A stretch of 44,275 nt of DNA, taken from NCBI GenBank assembly GCA_041753075.1, contig JBGSVE010000023.1, positions 1 to 44,275 of the forward strand, given 5' to 3'. The notes beneath the pieces were generated by a model. The model ran no database searches and was not told where the DNA came from. It saw only the letters and a program-made list of their open reading frames with translations. This DNA comes from UBA6163 sp041753075 (GTDB taxonomy: Bacteria; Planctomycetota; Planctomycetia; Pirellulales; Pirellulaceae). This document shows, piece after piece, positions 36,731 through 44,275 of the stretch. Numbering within the stretch: position 1 is the first letter of the stretch; each line of letters opens with the position of its first letter. Position numbers and translations under genes: made by a program.

Positions 36731-38455
36731 CTATCGCAGCGCGCTGATGTAGAAGCTAAAGATGCGGCGGTCATCACCGGCGGCTTCGGAGATTGGATAG
36801 GCAAAGTCGAACGCCAATGGCGCCGGTCCCAGCGCCGGGATCGAGATTCTCAGTCCCACGCCCGGTGCAACGCGGAAGTTGTCACTGTTAATTTCGATGT
36901 CGCGTTCGACGGTGCCGAAATCCATAAACGCGACGCCGCGAAACGCATCGTCTGCCGTGATCGGAAACATGTATTCGAGACTATTGAGCCACTGGAACCG
37001 TCCACCGATCTGCTCGTTATCGTCCGTCACCGGACTGGCTCCACGAAAGTCGAAACCGCGCATTGTGGCATAACCACCGGCATAGTAGTTTTCAAAAAAC
37101 GGCGTCTCGTCGCCTGCGAAACCAAGCCGCGTGCTGAACGCGAGTGTCTGCTTCCCCGAGCCGTCGGCGCGCTGGGCAAGTAACAGATAGTTGCGGTTTT
37201 CGATGTCGAACCGCGAATAGTCAAAGTCGCCGAACGTCTTCTCGTAGCCGAACTCAAAGTAATGTCCTTCGCTTGGTTGGAAGGGACTGTTACGAGTGTC
37301 GTGGGTCAAGCGTACCTCACCGGTGAACAAGTCGTGATCGCCGGTTAATTGATCGATCTCGCCGCCGTTGACTCGCGCGTTGCTGACCTCGACATTTTGG
37401 CCGCCGATCGCTGTTGTCAACGACAATTCGGGAGTCACGCGATAGCCAAAACTGACTCGCGCACCGAGCCGCTCTTCGTCATAGTCTTGATAACGACGAT
37501 CGTACAAGAAACCCGAAATGCCAAAGCTGATCGGTAGGTAGCCAAACAAGTTTGGATCGGCGAAGCTGGCTGTATAGCGTTTGAATTGAGAACCTGGCAC
37601 CGCTTCGAGCCGTAGCGTTTGGCCAGCACCGCGAAACGCCGTGCCGCTGGCCAAATCCTGGAAGCTCCGCGGGAATCGTGTGATGTCAAAGTTGCGTTCG
37701 TCGATCGTGATTTGACCCGTGACACCGGCGTCGCTGTTCACCGCACCACCAAACATGATGCGGCCCGTGCGTGCTGGGAAACCCGAAATTTCCAAATCGG
37801 CTGTGCGTGTGTTGGGGATATAAACCGGCGGTGCCGAGGGTACGCCGCCATACGGATCAACGGGACTTCCAAACGACGGATCGCCGTAGATCGGCGAGCC
37901 AAAGGACGGTGAGGCAGGTCCATAGTCAACGATCGGCGGTGGCAGCGACTGGCTTGGGGGAAACGAACCGCTGGGAGGCAGGGCCTGCGGCGGCGGCAAT
38001 GCGCTGCCACCCTGCTGCACCTGGTAATTCTGTGGTGGCTGGTAAGTCGGCGGTAATTGGTAAACCGAGGGTGGTTGGTTTACGGTGGTCGGAGTAGACG
38101 GAACCGTATAGGTGGTCGGCGGTGGCGGCGGCGCGGGATAGACGCGCGGATATTGCCGGGCGATGTATTGATCGGAATCACCACTGGCGACCGGTATCAA
38201 CTCACCGGCGGAATAATCAACCGCTTCATCGCTTGCTTCTGGCTTGGCGGCCATGACATCATCGTCTTCGATCCCCAGCGACGCTGTGTCCATCGTGTCG
38301 CTGTCACTCGCACATCCATAGCACGCTGATTCCGGTGGATCGATCGCGATCGGAGAAATGCCAGGAGCCAATCGCGCGCATCCGCCGGCGGCCAACACAA
38401 GTAGTGTCAGCCAGGCGAAGCAGTCGAGTCGCAATTGGCGAGTGTAAGGGGTCAT
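36731..38455 (-). CDS. Omp85 beta-barrel lipoprotein (barrel half of a split BamA)
   Basis: A 574-residue protein with a lipoprotein-type signal (LAAGGC, Cys26) followed by an acidic segment and a Pro/Gln/Ser-rich linker (about 90-205). From about residue 215 it is an Omp85-type barrel: GRIMFGGAVNSDAGVTGQ opening strands, DTRNSPFQPSEGHYFEFG, the loop-6 motif in GGYATMRGFDFRGASP, and an aromatic end (FSFYISALR). There is no POTRA domain; those are in the next gene upstream, ending 50 bp before. I infer that the two proteins together do BamA's work, outer membrane protein insertion. Confidence 0.85.
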   Translation of the reverse strand: MTPYTRQLRLDCFAWLTLLVLAAGGCARLAPGISPIAIDPPESACYGCASDSDTMDTASLGIEDDDVMAAKPEASDEAVDYSAGELIPVASGDSDQYIARQYPRVYPAPPPPPTTYTVPSTPTTVNQPPSVYQLPPTYQPPQNYQVQQGGSALPPPQALPPSGSFPPSQSLPPPIVDYGPASPSFGSPIYGDPSFGSPVDPYGGVPSAPPVYIPNTRTADLEISGFPARTGRIMFGGAVNSDAGVTGQITIDERNFDITRFPRSFQDLASGTAFRGAGQTLRLEAVPGSQFKRYTASFADPNLFGYLPISFGISGFLYDRRYQDYDEERLGARVSFGYRVTPELSLTTAIGGQNVEVSNARVNGGEIDQLTGDHDLFTGEVRLTHDTRNSPFQPSEGHYFEFGYEKTFGDFDYSRFDIENRNYLLLAQRADGSGKQTLAFSTRLGFAGDETPFFENYYAGGYATMRGFDFRGASPVTDDNEQIGGRFQWLNSLEYMFPITADDAFRGVAFMDFGTVERDIEINSDNFRVAPGVGLRISIPALGPAPLAFDFAYPISEAAGDDRRIFSFYISALR

Positions 38456-38505
38456 AACGGCGTTGTCCGTGCCAGGATATCGTTGCGGATCAATGAGTTC
38501 AGAAT

Positions 38506-39912
38506 CTAAAAGGCGTCCGCATCATCAACCGGAATCACCTTGATATCCGGTGGATCGGCGACGGCGGGATTGGTTTCGAGCAGGCTTTGTCGTTCCAGTC
38601 GTCGCTGGTTCAATTCAAGTGTGCGGCGATTGATATATTCACCTTCAACTAAGTCGATCTGGTTGAGCAACGTCGTGTCTTTCATCAGGTGCGGTTCGCC
38701 GTCGATGTTGACATTGATGTTGCGAATCTTCCAGCGATCGCCTTCATTGATCGTGTAGACCAAATCGACCAAGTTGCCTTCATCACGCATCACCGTTTGC
38801 GGCTCAATCTCGGAATAGATAAAGCCCAGCGAACCGTAGGCGTACGTGATCTCGCCAATGTCGGCGCGTAGTAACGTGCCGTCGAACATGTCGCCGGCGT
38901 TAAGCTGAAGCAGATTCATCAGCGACGCCGTTTCGATATATTGATTGCCCAGCACGCGAACTTCGTTGACCTTGAATCGCTCGCCTTCGTTTACCACGTA
39001 GGTCACGGTCATCCATTTTCCCGTATCGTCGTAGGCAATGCGGCGGCCGACTGTGGCGGTCAGAAAACCGAGATTGTGGTAGTAGGACTCCAGCACGCGA
39101 ACGTCTTGATCGATTTTGGTCAAGTCAGCGGTGTTGCCGACGTGGCGCAGCAGGCCACCAAAGGGGCCGCGACTTTTGACAATTTTTTGCAACCGCGATT
39201 CGGTGACAATTGTACCGCCGATAACATGGACGTCTAAAACTCGTTCCTTGTGCCCTTCGTTGATGCGAAAAATGACAAGTTGAGTGTCGTCACCGGTACC
39301 GCGAACCGTCTTGATCGCAGCCTGGTTGAAACCTTCTTCTTGGTAGTAATCGAGCAGACGTCGCCGCGCCGATTCGATCGCAAATTCGCTGAGCGGGTCC
39401 CCGGCCCCGATGCCCGCTCGTCCGCTCAGTTCGCGGTCGTTCAGTGCATAGTTGCCGTGGTAGACGACTTTCGAAATCGTTGGACGCTCGCGAACTTCGA
39501 ATCGCACGATCATGCCGCTGGCTGTTTCTTGCAACTTGTATGTCACATGCTCAAACACACCCATGTCGTTGAGTCGGCGGACGTCGGACAGCACCGTTTC
39601 GTAATCGTAGAAGCGATCTTTGCGAGTTTGGAGTTGCTGGAAAATGCGTTCGGTGCCGACGTTGCTGTTGCCCGCAACCAAGACGTCGGCAATCACCTGT
39701 TCGCCGGTTTCGCGGTGCGCCTTCAAGCCGCCACGCTCGTGGATGTATTCGCGAAAAGCAGGTTTTTCCGGTGGTCCGCCTGGTCCACCCCCGCCGGGGC
39801 CGCCGGCACCGCCGCCCCCACCGCCGCCGAATTGGGCGTACGCAACCGTGCCGGGAGACGCCGACAAGGCGACTAGCGAGTAAATCAGTAGAAACGCCAG
39901 CCACCGTGGCAT
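38506..39912 (-). CDS. POTRA-only periplasmic protein (POTRA half of a split BamA)
   Basis: A 468-residue exported protein: signal peptide to about residue 26 (AYAQF), a Gly/Pro-rich linker, then five POTRA-like repeats. Repeat openings are VIADVLVAGNSNV, ISKVVYHGNYAL, VLDVHVIGGTIV, VNEVRVLGNQYI and IRNINVNIDGE. The chain stops right after the fifth, where a barrel would begin in normal BamA. The barrel is in the next gene, 50 bp downstream, with its own lipid signal. POTRA domains chaperone unfolded outer membrane proteins. The two proteins must bind each other if they act as BamA. Confidence 0.87.
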   Translation of the reverse strand: MPRWLAFLLIYSLVALSASPGTVAYAQFGGGGGGGAGGPGGGGPGGPPEKPAFREYIHERGGLKAHRETGEQVIADVLVAGNSNVGTERIFQQLQTRKDRFYDYETVLSDVRRLNDMGVFEHVTYKLQETASGMIVRFEVRERPTISKVVYHGNYALNDRELSGRAGIGAGDPLSEFAIESARRRLLDYYQEEGFNQAAIKTVRGTGDDTQLVIFRINEGHKERVLDVHVIGGTIVTESRLQKIVKSRGPFGGLLRHVGNTADLTKIDQDVRVLESYYHNLGFLTATVGRRIAYDDTGKWMTVTYVVNEGERFKVNEVRVLGNQYIETASLMNLLQLNAGDMFDGTLLRADIGEITYAYGSLGFIYSEIEPQTVMRDEGNLVDLVYTINEGDRWKIRNINVNIDGEPHLMKDTTLLNQIDLVEGEYINRRTLELNQRRLERQSLLETNPAVADPPDIKVIPVDDADAF

Positions 39913-40102
39913 GGACAGACTCCTATAGGGAACGCTGCAAGTGCAAACCGCAGGGTGTTACTACCAATGCCGAGACGAACGATACAAGGCGGGTTTGAGC
40001 CAATCCTGCATAAAGTGATCGCTAATCTGCGGCACTGCAGTAGAAACCGCTGACGTTTTCGATTATCTAAGTGGGGCCGAGGGACGATCATCATCGTTCC
40101 GA

Positions 40103-41014
40103 TTGCTGGGTAAAACTGGAAACACGAAGTTGAATCGTATCCGTATCAAAACGACTGCTTTGCTGGCTGGATTGGTCGTCATATCAATCGCATTTTGTGA
40201 TACGTCCTACGCGGATCTTATTCGCGTTCTGACGCTCGATGCCACACGGAATTTCGCGGGGCGCGGTGAAAACTTTGCTGGCGGCTCGCTTTACACCGAA
40301 TTCAAGGCCGACCTGGATAACAACGCGAACTTCGGAGCGGGCGGGACTTATGGACGCGACGTGAATTTCCTTGCACCGGTCGCCAGCTTCAACACGACGA
40401 ACCTCGGCCTAGCTGACGTAGTCATTTGGTCGCAACGAAGCGCCCCGGACTCAATGGAACAGATGGCGCTCAACTCATTTGTCAACGGCGGCGGTAGCTT
40501 GCTTGTGATTAGTCAGCAAGTCGCGCCGTTTATCGGCTACCTTGGTGGAACAACGACGCCGTCTTATGGTCAACCTGCTTACACCGGCACGTATGCTGCC
40601 GCTCAAGGCGGTAATCCCAATCCAATGACACAAGGCGTTTTTGGCGATGTATCGGGATTCGCTAGTAACGGCGGCGTAGCCTCGCCGGGATACTATCTCA
40701 ATACCAGCATCGGTTTCAGCGGTCGCGCAGGCGTCGTCGATTCAACTACGTTCGCGCCAAATATCCTCACGATCTCCGCAACGGGAACCTTCGGTGCCGG
40801 GCGCGTGGCAATTTTTGGTGACGACAATCTGTTCTTTGATACCAGCTACGGAAGCTCGGCAGCCGATCGAACCGCAGCGTTGAACACGTTCGCTTGGTTG
40901 GCCGATGGCAGCACTGCCGTTCCTGAGCCATCATCGATCTTTATCTTTATTGTTGCCGGCACGGCTGCCGCCAGTCGCCGGTTGATGCGATCTCGTAAAA
41001 CCGCGATGGTTTGA
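40103..41014 (+). CDS. PEP-CTERM sorted extracellular protein
   Basis: A 303-residue protein with an N-terminal signal peptide (about residues 14-37) and a C-terminal PEP-CTERM tail: VPEPSS, a hydrophobic helix, then SRRLMRSRK. It is thus exported and cut by an exosortase, not encoded here. The body has DVVIWSQ ... LNSFVNGGGSLLVIS, which resembles a glutamine amidotransferase/ThuA-like Rossmann fold, followed by a secreted beta-rich part; its function is unknown. Start is TTG 40103 or TTG 40130, both weak. It abuts the dihydropyrimidinase gene (2 bp). Confidence 0.78.
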   Translation: MLGKTGNTKLNRIRIKTTALLAGLVVISIAFCDTSYADLIRVLTLDATRNFAGRGENFAGGSLYTEFKADLDNNANFGAGGTYGRDVNFLAPVASFNTTNLGLADVVIWSQRSAPDSMEQMALNSFVNGGGSLLVISQQVAPFIGYLGGTTTPSYGQPAYTGTYAAAQGGNPNPMTQGVFGDVSGFASNGGVASPGYYLNTSIGFSGRAGVVDSTTFAPNILTISATGTFGAGRVAIFGDDNLFFDTSYGSSAADRTAALNTFAWLADGSTAVPEPSSIFIFIVAGTAAASRRLMRSRKTAMV

Positions 41015-41015
41015 T

Positions 41016-42395
41016 ATGCCGTTGCTGATTCGCGGCGGACACATTGTCACCGCTTGTGATGACTACCACGCCGATATCCTCTGCGAAGGCACCAAGATCG
41101 TCGCGATTGGCCATGACCTTGTCGCGCCGGTCGATTGTGAGGTGATCGATGCCAGCGGCAAATTTGTGTTCCCCGGTTTCATTGATCCCCACGTCCATAT
41201 TTATCTGCCATTCATGGGCACGTTCGCCAAGGACGACTACGCCAGCGCCAGCCGCGCGGCGCTGGTCGGCGGCACGACCACATTGATTGAAATGTGTTGC
41301 CCCAGTCGCGGCGAAGATCCGCTCGAGGCGTTCGAGTTGTGGTTGTCCAAGGCCGAAGGTCTGTCAGCGTGTGACTTCACGTTCCACATGGCCGTCTCGC
41401 GCTTCAACGACCAAACCGAAACTCAACTACGCGAAATCGTTCGCCGTGGGGTTGCCAGCTTCAAGATTTTCTTGGCTTACAAAGACTTCTTTGGCGTCAA
41501 CGACACCGAGCTGTACCAGACATTGCGATTGGCTAAAGAACTTGGCGTGATCGTGACCGCGCACTGTGAAAACGAGACGCTCGTCGCCGAACTGCAGCAA
41601 CAGTTACTCGGCGAAGGCAAGACCGGCCCCGAGTGGCACGAACCGTCGCGGCCCGTGACGGTCGAAGCCGCTGGTGTGTCGCATTTGATGAGCTTCGCCG
41701 AGCAGACGGGCGCACACGTTTACATTGTCCATACCAGTTGCCAGGGCGCGGTTGAAGCTGCCTTGGCGGCGCGGTCGCGCGGTGTCAATGTTTGGATCGA
41801 AACCGTGATCCCGTATTTGGTGTTGGATAAGACCTACGCCGAGCAAGCCGACTTTGAAGGAGCCAAATACGTGATGTCGCCGCCGATTCGCGATGTTTCG
41901 CACCAACCGTTTCTGTGGAATGCGATTCGTTGCGGCGATATCAGCACCGTGGCGACTGATCACGCACCGTTCGATTTTGTTGGCCAGAAAGAAATGGGCC
42001 GCGGCGATTTCACCAAGATCCCCAACGGCATCCCCACGATCGAGCATCGCGTGGATCTGCTCTACAGCTATGGCGTCTGTCGCGGACGGCTTGACCTTTG
42101 TACCTTTGTCGATGTCGCCTCGACCCAAGCCGCGAAACTGTTCGGACTGTTCCCACAAAAGGGCACGATCGCAGTTGGCAGCGATGCGGACCTGGTAATT
42201 TACGACCCGACTTATCGCGGCACAATTTCAGTGGCGAACCAAGAAATGGCAACCGACTACAGCGCCTTCGAAGGTTGGCCGCTGGAAGGTCGCAGCGACG
42301 TGGTCACGGTTCGTGGCCAAGTCCAGGTTCGCGACGGCAAGTTCGTTGGCGACCAATCACACGGCCAATTTCTTCGTCGCCAACCGACGCACTAG
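41016..42395 (+). CDS. Dihydropyrimidinase/hydantoinase-type amidohydrolase
   Basis: A 459-residue metal-dependent cyclic amidase. Zinc ligands follow the family order: His59 and His61 in DPHVHIYLP, a probable carboxylated Lys at FLAYK (Lys156), then TAHCEN, VHTSCQG and TDHAPF. It should open dihydrouracil or hydantoin rings in pyrimidine breakdown; allantoinase-like activity cannot be excluded. Length fits the family (about 460). Six bases downstream starts the MoxR gene, so these two form an operon, and the PEP-CTERM gene ends just ahead of it. Confidence 0.9.
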   Translation: MPLLIRGGHIVTACDDYHADILCEGTKIVAIGHDLVAPVDCEVIDASGKFVFPGFIDPHVHIYLPFMGTFAKDDYASASRAALVGGTTTLIEMCCPSRGEDPLEAFELWLSKAEGLSACDFTFHMAVSRFNDQTETQLREIVRRGVASFKIFLAYKDFFGVNDTELYQTLRLAKELGVIVTAHCENETLVAELQQQLLGEGKTGPEWHEPSRPVTVEAAGVSHLMSFAEQTGAHVYIVHTSCQGAVEAALAARSRGVNVWIETVIPYLVLDKTYAEQADFEGAKYVMSPPIRDVSHQPFLWNAIRCGDISTVATDHAPFDFVGQKEMGRGDFTKIPNGIPTIEHRVDLLYSYGVCRGRLDLCTFVDVASTQAAKLFGLFPQKGTIAVGSDADLVIYDPTYRGTISVANQEMATDYSAFEGWPLEGRSDVVTVRGQVQVRDGKFVGDQSHGQFLRRQPTH

Positions 42396-42401
42396 AGCAT
42401 T

Positions 42402-43340
42402 ATGCAGCAGGCTTATCAGACCGCGCGAGTCCTTCGCGAAAACATCGAACGCGTTGTCCTGGGCAAACCCGAAGTTGTTCGCTCGCTGGTTATCGCTGTT
42501 TTGGCGGGCGACCACGTGTTGCTCGAAGACGTGCCGGGCGTCGGCAAAACGTTAGCGGCCAAAGCAATGGCCAAAAGTATCGCCGGTGTGTTCTCGCGAT
42601 TGCAGTTTACACCCGACCTACTGCCCAGCGACATCACCGGCAGCATGATCTACCGTTCGGACACGCGCGAGTTCGAATTCAGTCGTGGCCCCGTGTTCTC
42701 GAACGTTGTCTTGGCCGACGAAATCAACCGCGCTCCACCGCGAACACAAAGCGCTCTGCTCGAAGCCATGAGTGAAGGCCAGGTCTCGGTCGACGGCGTT
42801 ACGCATCCGTTGCCCAAACCATTCATTGTGATCGCCACTCAGAATCCGTTCGAGTTCGACGGCACGTATGCGTTGCCCGAAAGCCAGATGGACCGCTTCC
42901 TGATGCGCATCAGCATTGGTTATCCGGATCGAGACGTCGAGCGTGAAGTGCTGAAGTCACACCGCGCCGGTGAACCGGTCGAGGATCTGCCCGCCGTTGT
43001 TTCCGTGGAAGCGGTTCGTGAAGCCCAACTTGCCGTTCGCGCGGTCGAGTTTGAGCCATCGCTGGTTGACTACTTACTTGAGATTGTCGACAAGACAAGA
43101 CAGACGCCAAGCATTCGCGTCGGCGTCAGCACGCGAGGGGCACTGAGTTTTTATCGCGGTTGTCAGGCGCGCGCGATCACCGAAGGGCGCAGCTTCGTAA
43201 CGCCCGACGACATCAAGAATCTAGCGGGCGCGGTACTGTCGCACCGCATCGCACCATCTGCGGTGATCGGGGCGCTGGACCGCGACAGTGTCGAACGCAT
43301 CATCGGCGACCTCGTCGAAACCATCACCGTTCCGGTGTAA
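42402..43340 (+). CDS. MoxR-family AAA+ ATPase
   Basis: A 312-residue AAA+ ATPase. Walker A is GVGKT (Lys49), Walker B VVLADEINRAPPRTQSALLEAM, sensor 1 ATQNPFEFDGTYALPESQMDRFLM, with the typical MoxR C-terminal lid. MoxR proteins act as chaperones that insert metal or assemble complexes, usually next to a DUF58/VWA protein and a transglutaminase. Here no DUF58 gene follows. It is 6 bp from the dihydropyrimidinase gene, probably in one operon. Its target is unknown. Confidence 0.92.
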   Translation: MQQAYQTARVLRENIERVVLGKPEVVRSLVIAVLAGDHVLLEDVPGVGKTLAAKAMAKSIAGVFSRLQFTPDLLPSDITGSMIYRSDTREFEFSRGPVFSNVVLADEINRAPPRTQSALLEAMSEGQVSVDGVTHPLPKPFIVIATQNPFEFDGTYALPESQMDRFLMRISIGYPDRDVEREVLKSHRAGEPVEDLPAVVSVEAVREAQLAVRAVEFEPSLVDYLLEIVDKTRQTPSIRVGVSTRGALSFYRGCQARAITEGRSFVTPDDIKNLAGAVLSHRIAPSAVIGALDRDSVERIIGDLVETITVPV

Positions 43341-43592
43341 CCGACGTCGTCCAATTTGTCGCCGCACCGCGAGCAATCGAACGCTTTTCGCCGCTAGCCG
43401 TAGAACCTAGTAAAGGAACTCAAAAGGGAACTTTATAGTCACTGATGGATCTAATTGAAACGACGATAACACTTGCGCCGGTCTTAAGCTGACACTGACC
43501 GGCGGTTTGGCGGAAAATCTGGCAGTCGTTGTGCCGGCATATTATTTCATGTCGATAGTGATTATTGTGGACGGAGCCATCGCAGGCTGGAA
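43341..43592. other. Gene-free stretch after MoxR, composition shifting
   Basis: This stretch is less GC-rich than the genes before it. A short open frame overlapping the MoxR stop (to 43438) gives VQFVAAPRAIERFSPLAVEP; it may be the broken start of a partner gene, but it is too short to name. No promoter or terminator is convincing. Confidence 0.4.
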
Positions 43593-43997
43593 TTGAGTTA
43601 CGATTCAGCCTATGCTCTGGCAACGGTAATGGATACAATTCGCTCTGACCTATCACCCGTTCAAGAATTGTGCAACATGTGTGATCAATTTTACATTGCA
43701 TTGCGTCAGCAGATTTGCTGTGGTCAAGGCCCCAAAGAAATCAGCAACGAGCTGCTCGGCTCCATTGTACGCAAGAGCGAAGGTTTGCAAGAAGATTGCC
43801 ATGCGATCGGCACTCTTGTCATCAGACGCAGCGATGGCGTAACAGTCGGTTTCGGCGTATCATCACAAGATGCGTTGAGCTCGGTGTTAGAGAGCAACGA
43901 CACGACGTTGCGCGCGATTGACCTGTATACGTTTTCCATTCCACAATCTGTATTGGCGTATCTACGGTCGAACGCCTCAGTTGATGTTGCAAGGTGA
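43593..43997 (+). CDS. Hypothetical protein, unlike its neighbours in composition
   Basis: An open frame of 134 codons starting at TTG 43593 (or ATG 43629), with visibly lower GC than the genes to its left. It has no signal peptide or membrane segment. It contains a possible CNMCDQF motif (Cys29, Cys32) and two further Cys in QQICCGQG, then a C-terminal part with VIRRSDGVTVGFG. I do not recognise a family. Codon use and position at the edge of the operon fit a recently acquired or lineage-specific gene. Confidence 0.5.
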   Translation: MSYDSAYALATVMDTIRSDLSPVQELCNMCDQFYIALRQQICCGQGPKEISNELLGSIVRKSEGLQEDCHAIGTLVIRRSDGVTVGFGVSSQDALSSVLESNDTTLRAIDLYTFSIPQSVLAYLRSNASVDVAR

Positions 43998-44090
43998 TAT
44001 TCCTTGTCAGCCTGGTTTTTGATCGACCTCGTTGACCACCTTCTGTTGAGGGGATAATATCGTCCCCTTCCAACACGATGCTTTTTCGGA

Positions 44091-44201
44091 ATGTCTCGTT
44101 TCTACTATGCCACATCTCATGCTGCGCAAGGTCGAGCCAGATCAAAGCTTGATAGACGATTGTTTGGCCTCAACACCGCTTGGCAAAAATGGCGTACTTG
44201 A
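44091..44201 (+). CDS. Possible 36-residue basic small ORF
   Basis: ATG 44091 opens a 36-residue frame ending at TGA 44199, rich in Arg and Lys (AQGRARSKLDRRLFGLN). A second, overlapping frame starts at ATG 44107 and stays open to the window end. Neither has a good ribosome site, and I cannot say which, if any, is translated. Confidence 0.2.
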   Translation: MSRFYYATSHAAQGRARSKLDRRLFGLNTAWQKWRT

Positions 44202-44221
44202 AAGCAAAGCTTTCTTTCAAG
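44197..44221. other. 25-bp perfect-arm hairpin at the window end
   Basis: CTTGAAAG (44197-44204) pairs with CTTTCAAG (44214-44221) around CAAAGCTTT, which contains a further palindrome. It overlaps the stop codon of the small ORF and is not followed by a T tract, so a terminator is possible but weak. Confidence 0.45.
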
Positions 44222-44275
44222 TTCAGGTGTTTTCGCTTGCATGGGTTACTCGGTCGAGAAGGGCTTTTCGTGAAG

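Overview
The window reads as a chromosomal segment of a planctomycete, most likely of the Pirellula/Rhodopirellula type. The evidence is a sulfatase with a signal peptide, a PEP-CTERM (exosortase-sorted) protein, a protease carrying the planctomycete N-terminal 'LE-R-MLAA' motif, many TTG/GTG starts, few Shine-Dalgarno sites and a high GC content in most genes. This assignment comes from gene content, not from a marker search. No rRNA, tRNA, CRISPR array, transposase or phage gene was found.

Region 1 (1-16.5 kb) is mixed housekeeping and accessory content. It holds a decayed fasciclin remnant with a good terminator, a metallophosphoesterase, a 2-Cys peroxiredoxin, a sulfatase, a translationally coupled pair (acyltransferase/acyl-ACP synthetase fusion plus a DUF218 membrane protein), a Dabb protein, an FHA protein, a YhcC-type radical SAM protein, a sugar isomerase-like protein, pyroglutamyl peptidase, TsaE, a membrane-anchored endonuclease/exonuclease/phosphatase protein, a HEAT-repeat protein, an S1 protease with Calx-beta and PPC-like domains, and an unknown membrane protein with a long Ala/Pro/Lys tail.

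Region 2 (16.6-27.5 kb) starts with gltX and then holds the most interesting part: two convergent redox operons. The plus-strand operon encodes a CcoN-CcoO fusion, a one-heme CcoP-like protein and a two-heme lipoprotein cytochrome. The CcoN half has lost every heme and copper ligand. The minus-strand operon encodes a protein joining cyclic-nucleotide-binding domains to a four-cluster ferredoxin, a five-helix membrane cytochrome b with two H-x13-H helices, and a ten-heme cytochrome with a cysteine-rich cytosolic head. Together the genes predict 14 c hemes, 2 b hemes and 4 [4Fe-4S] clusters, with no terminal oxidase active site. I infer a membrane electron-transfer complex, possibly gated by cyclic nucleotide.

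Region 3 (27.5-35 kb) is a tight minus-strand operon for a xanthine dehydrogenase-type molybdenum hydroxylase (FeS/FAD subunit, Mo subunit, XdhC) followed 6 bp later by a UvrA-family ATPase of paralogue type.

Region 4 (35-44.3 kb) has a UGM/protoporphyrinogen oxidase-like flavoprotein, a BamA split exactly between its POTRA part and its barrel part, a PEP-CTERM protein, a dihydropyrimidinase, a MoxR ATPase, and a lower-GC end with an orphan ORF. Intergenic spaces carry double-hairpin inverted repeats, two of them with a GTAG head like REPINs.
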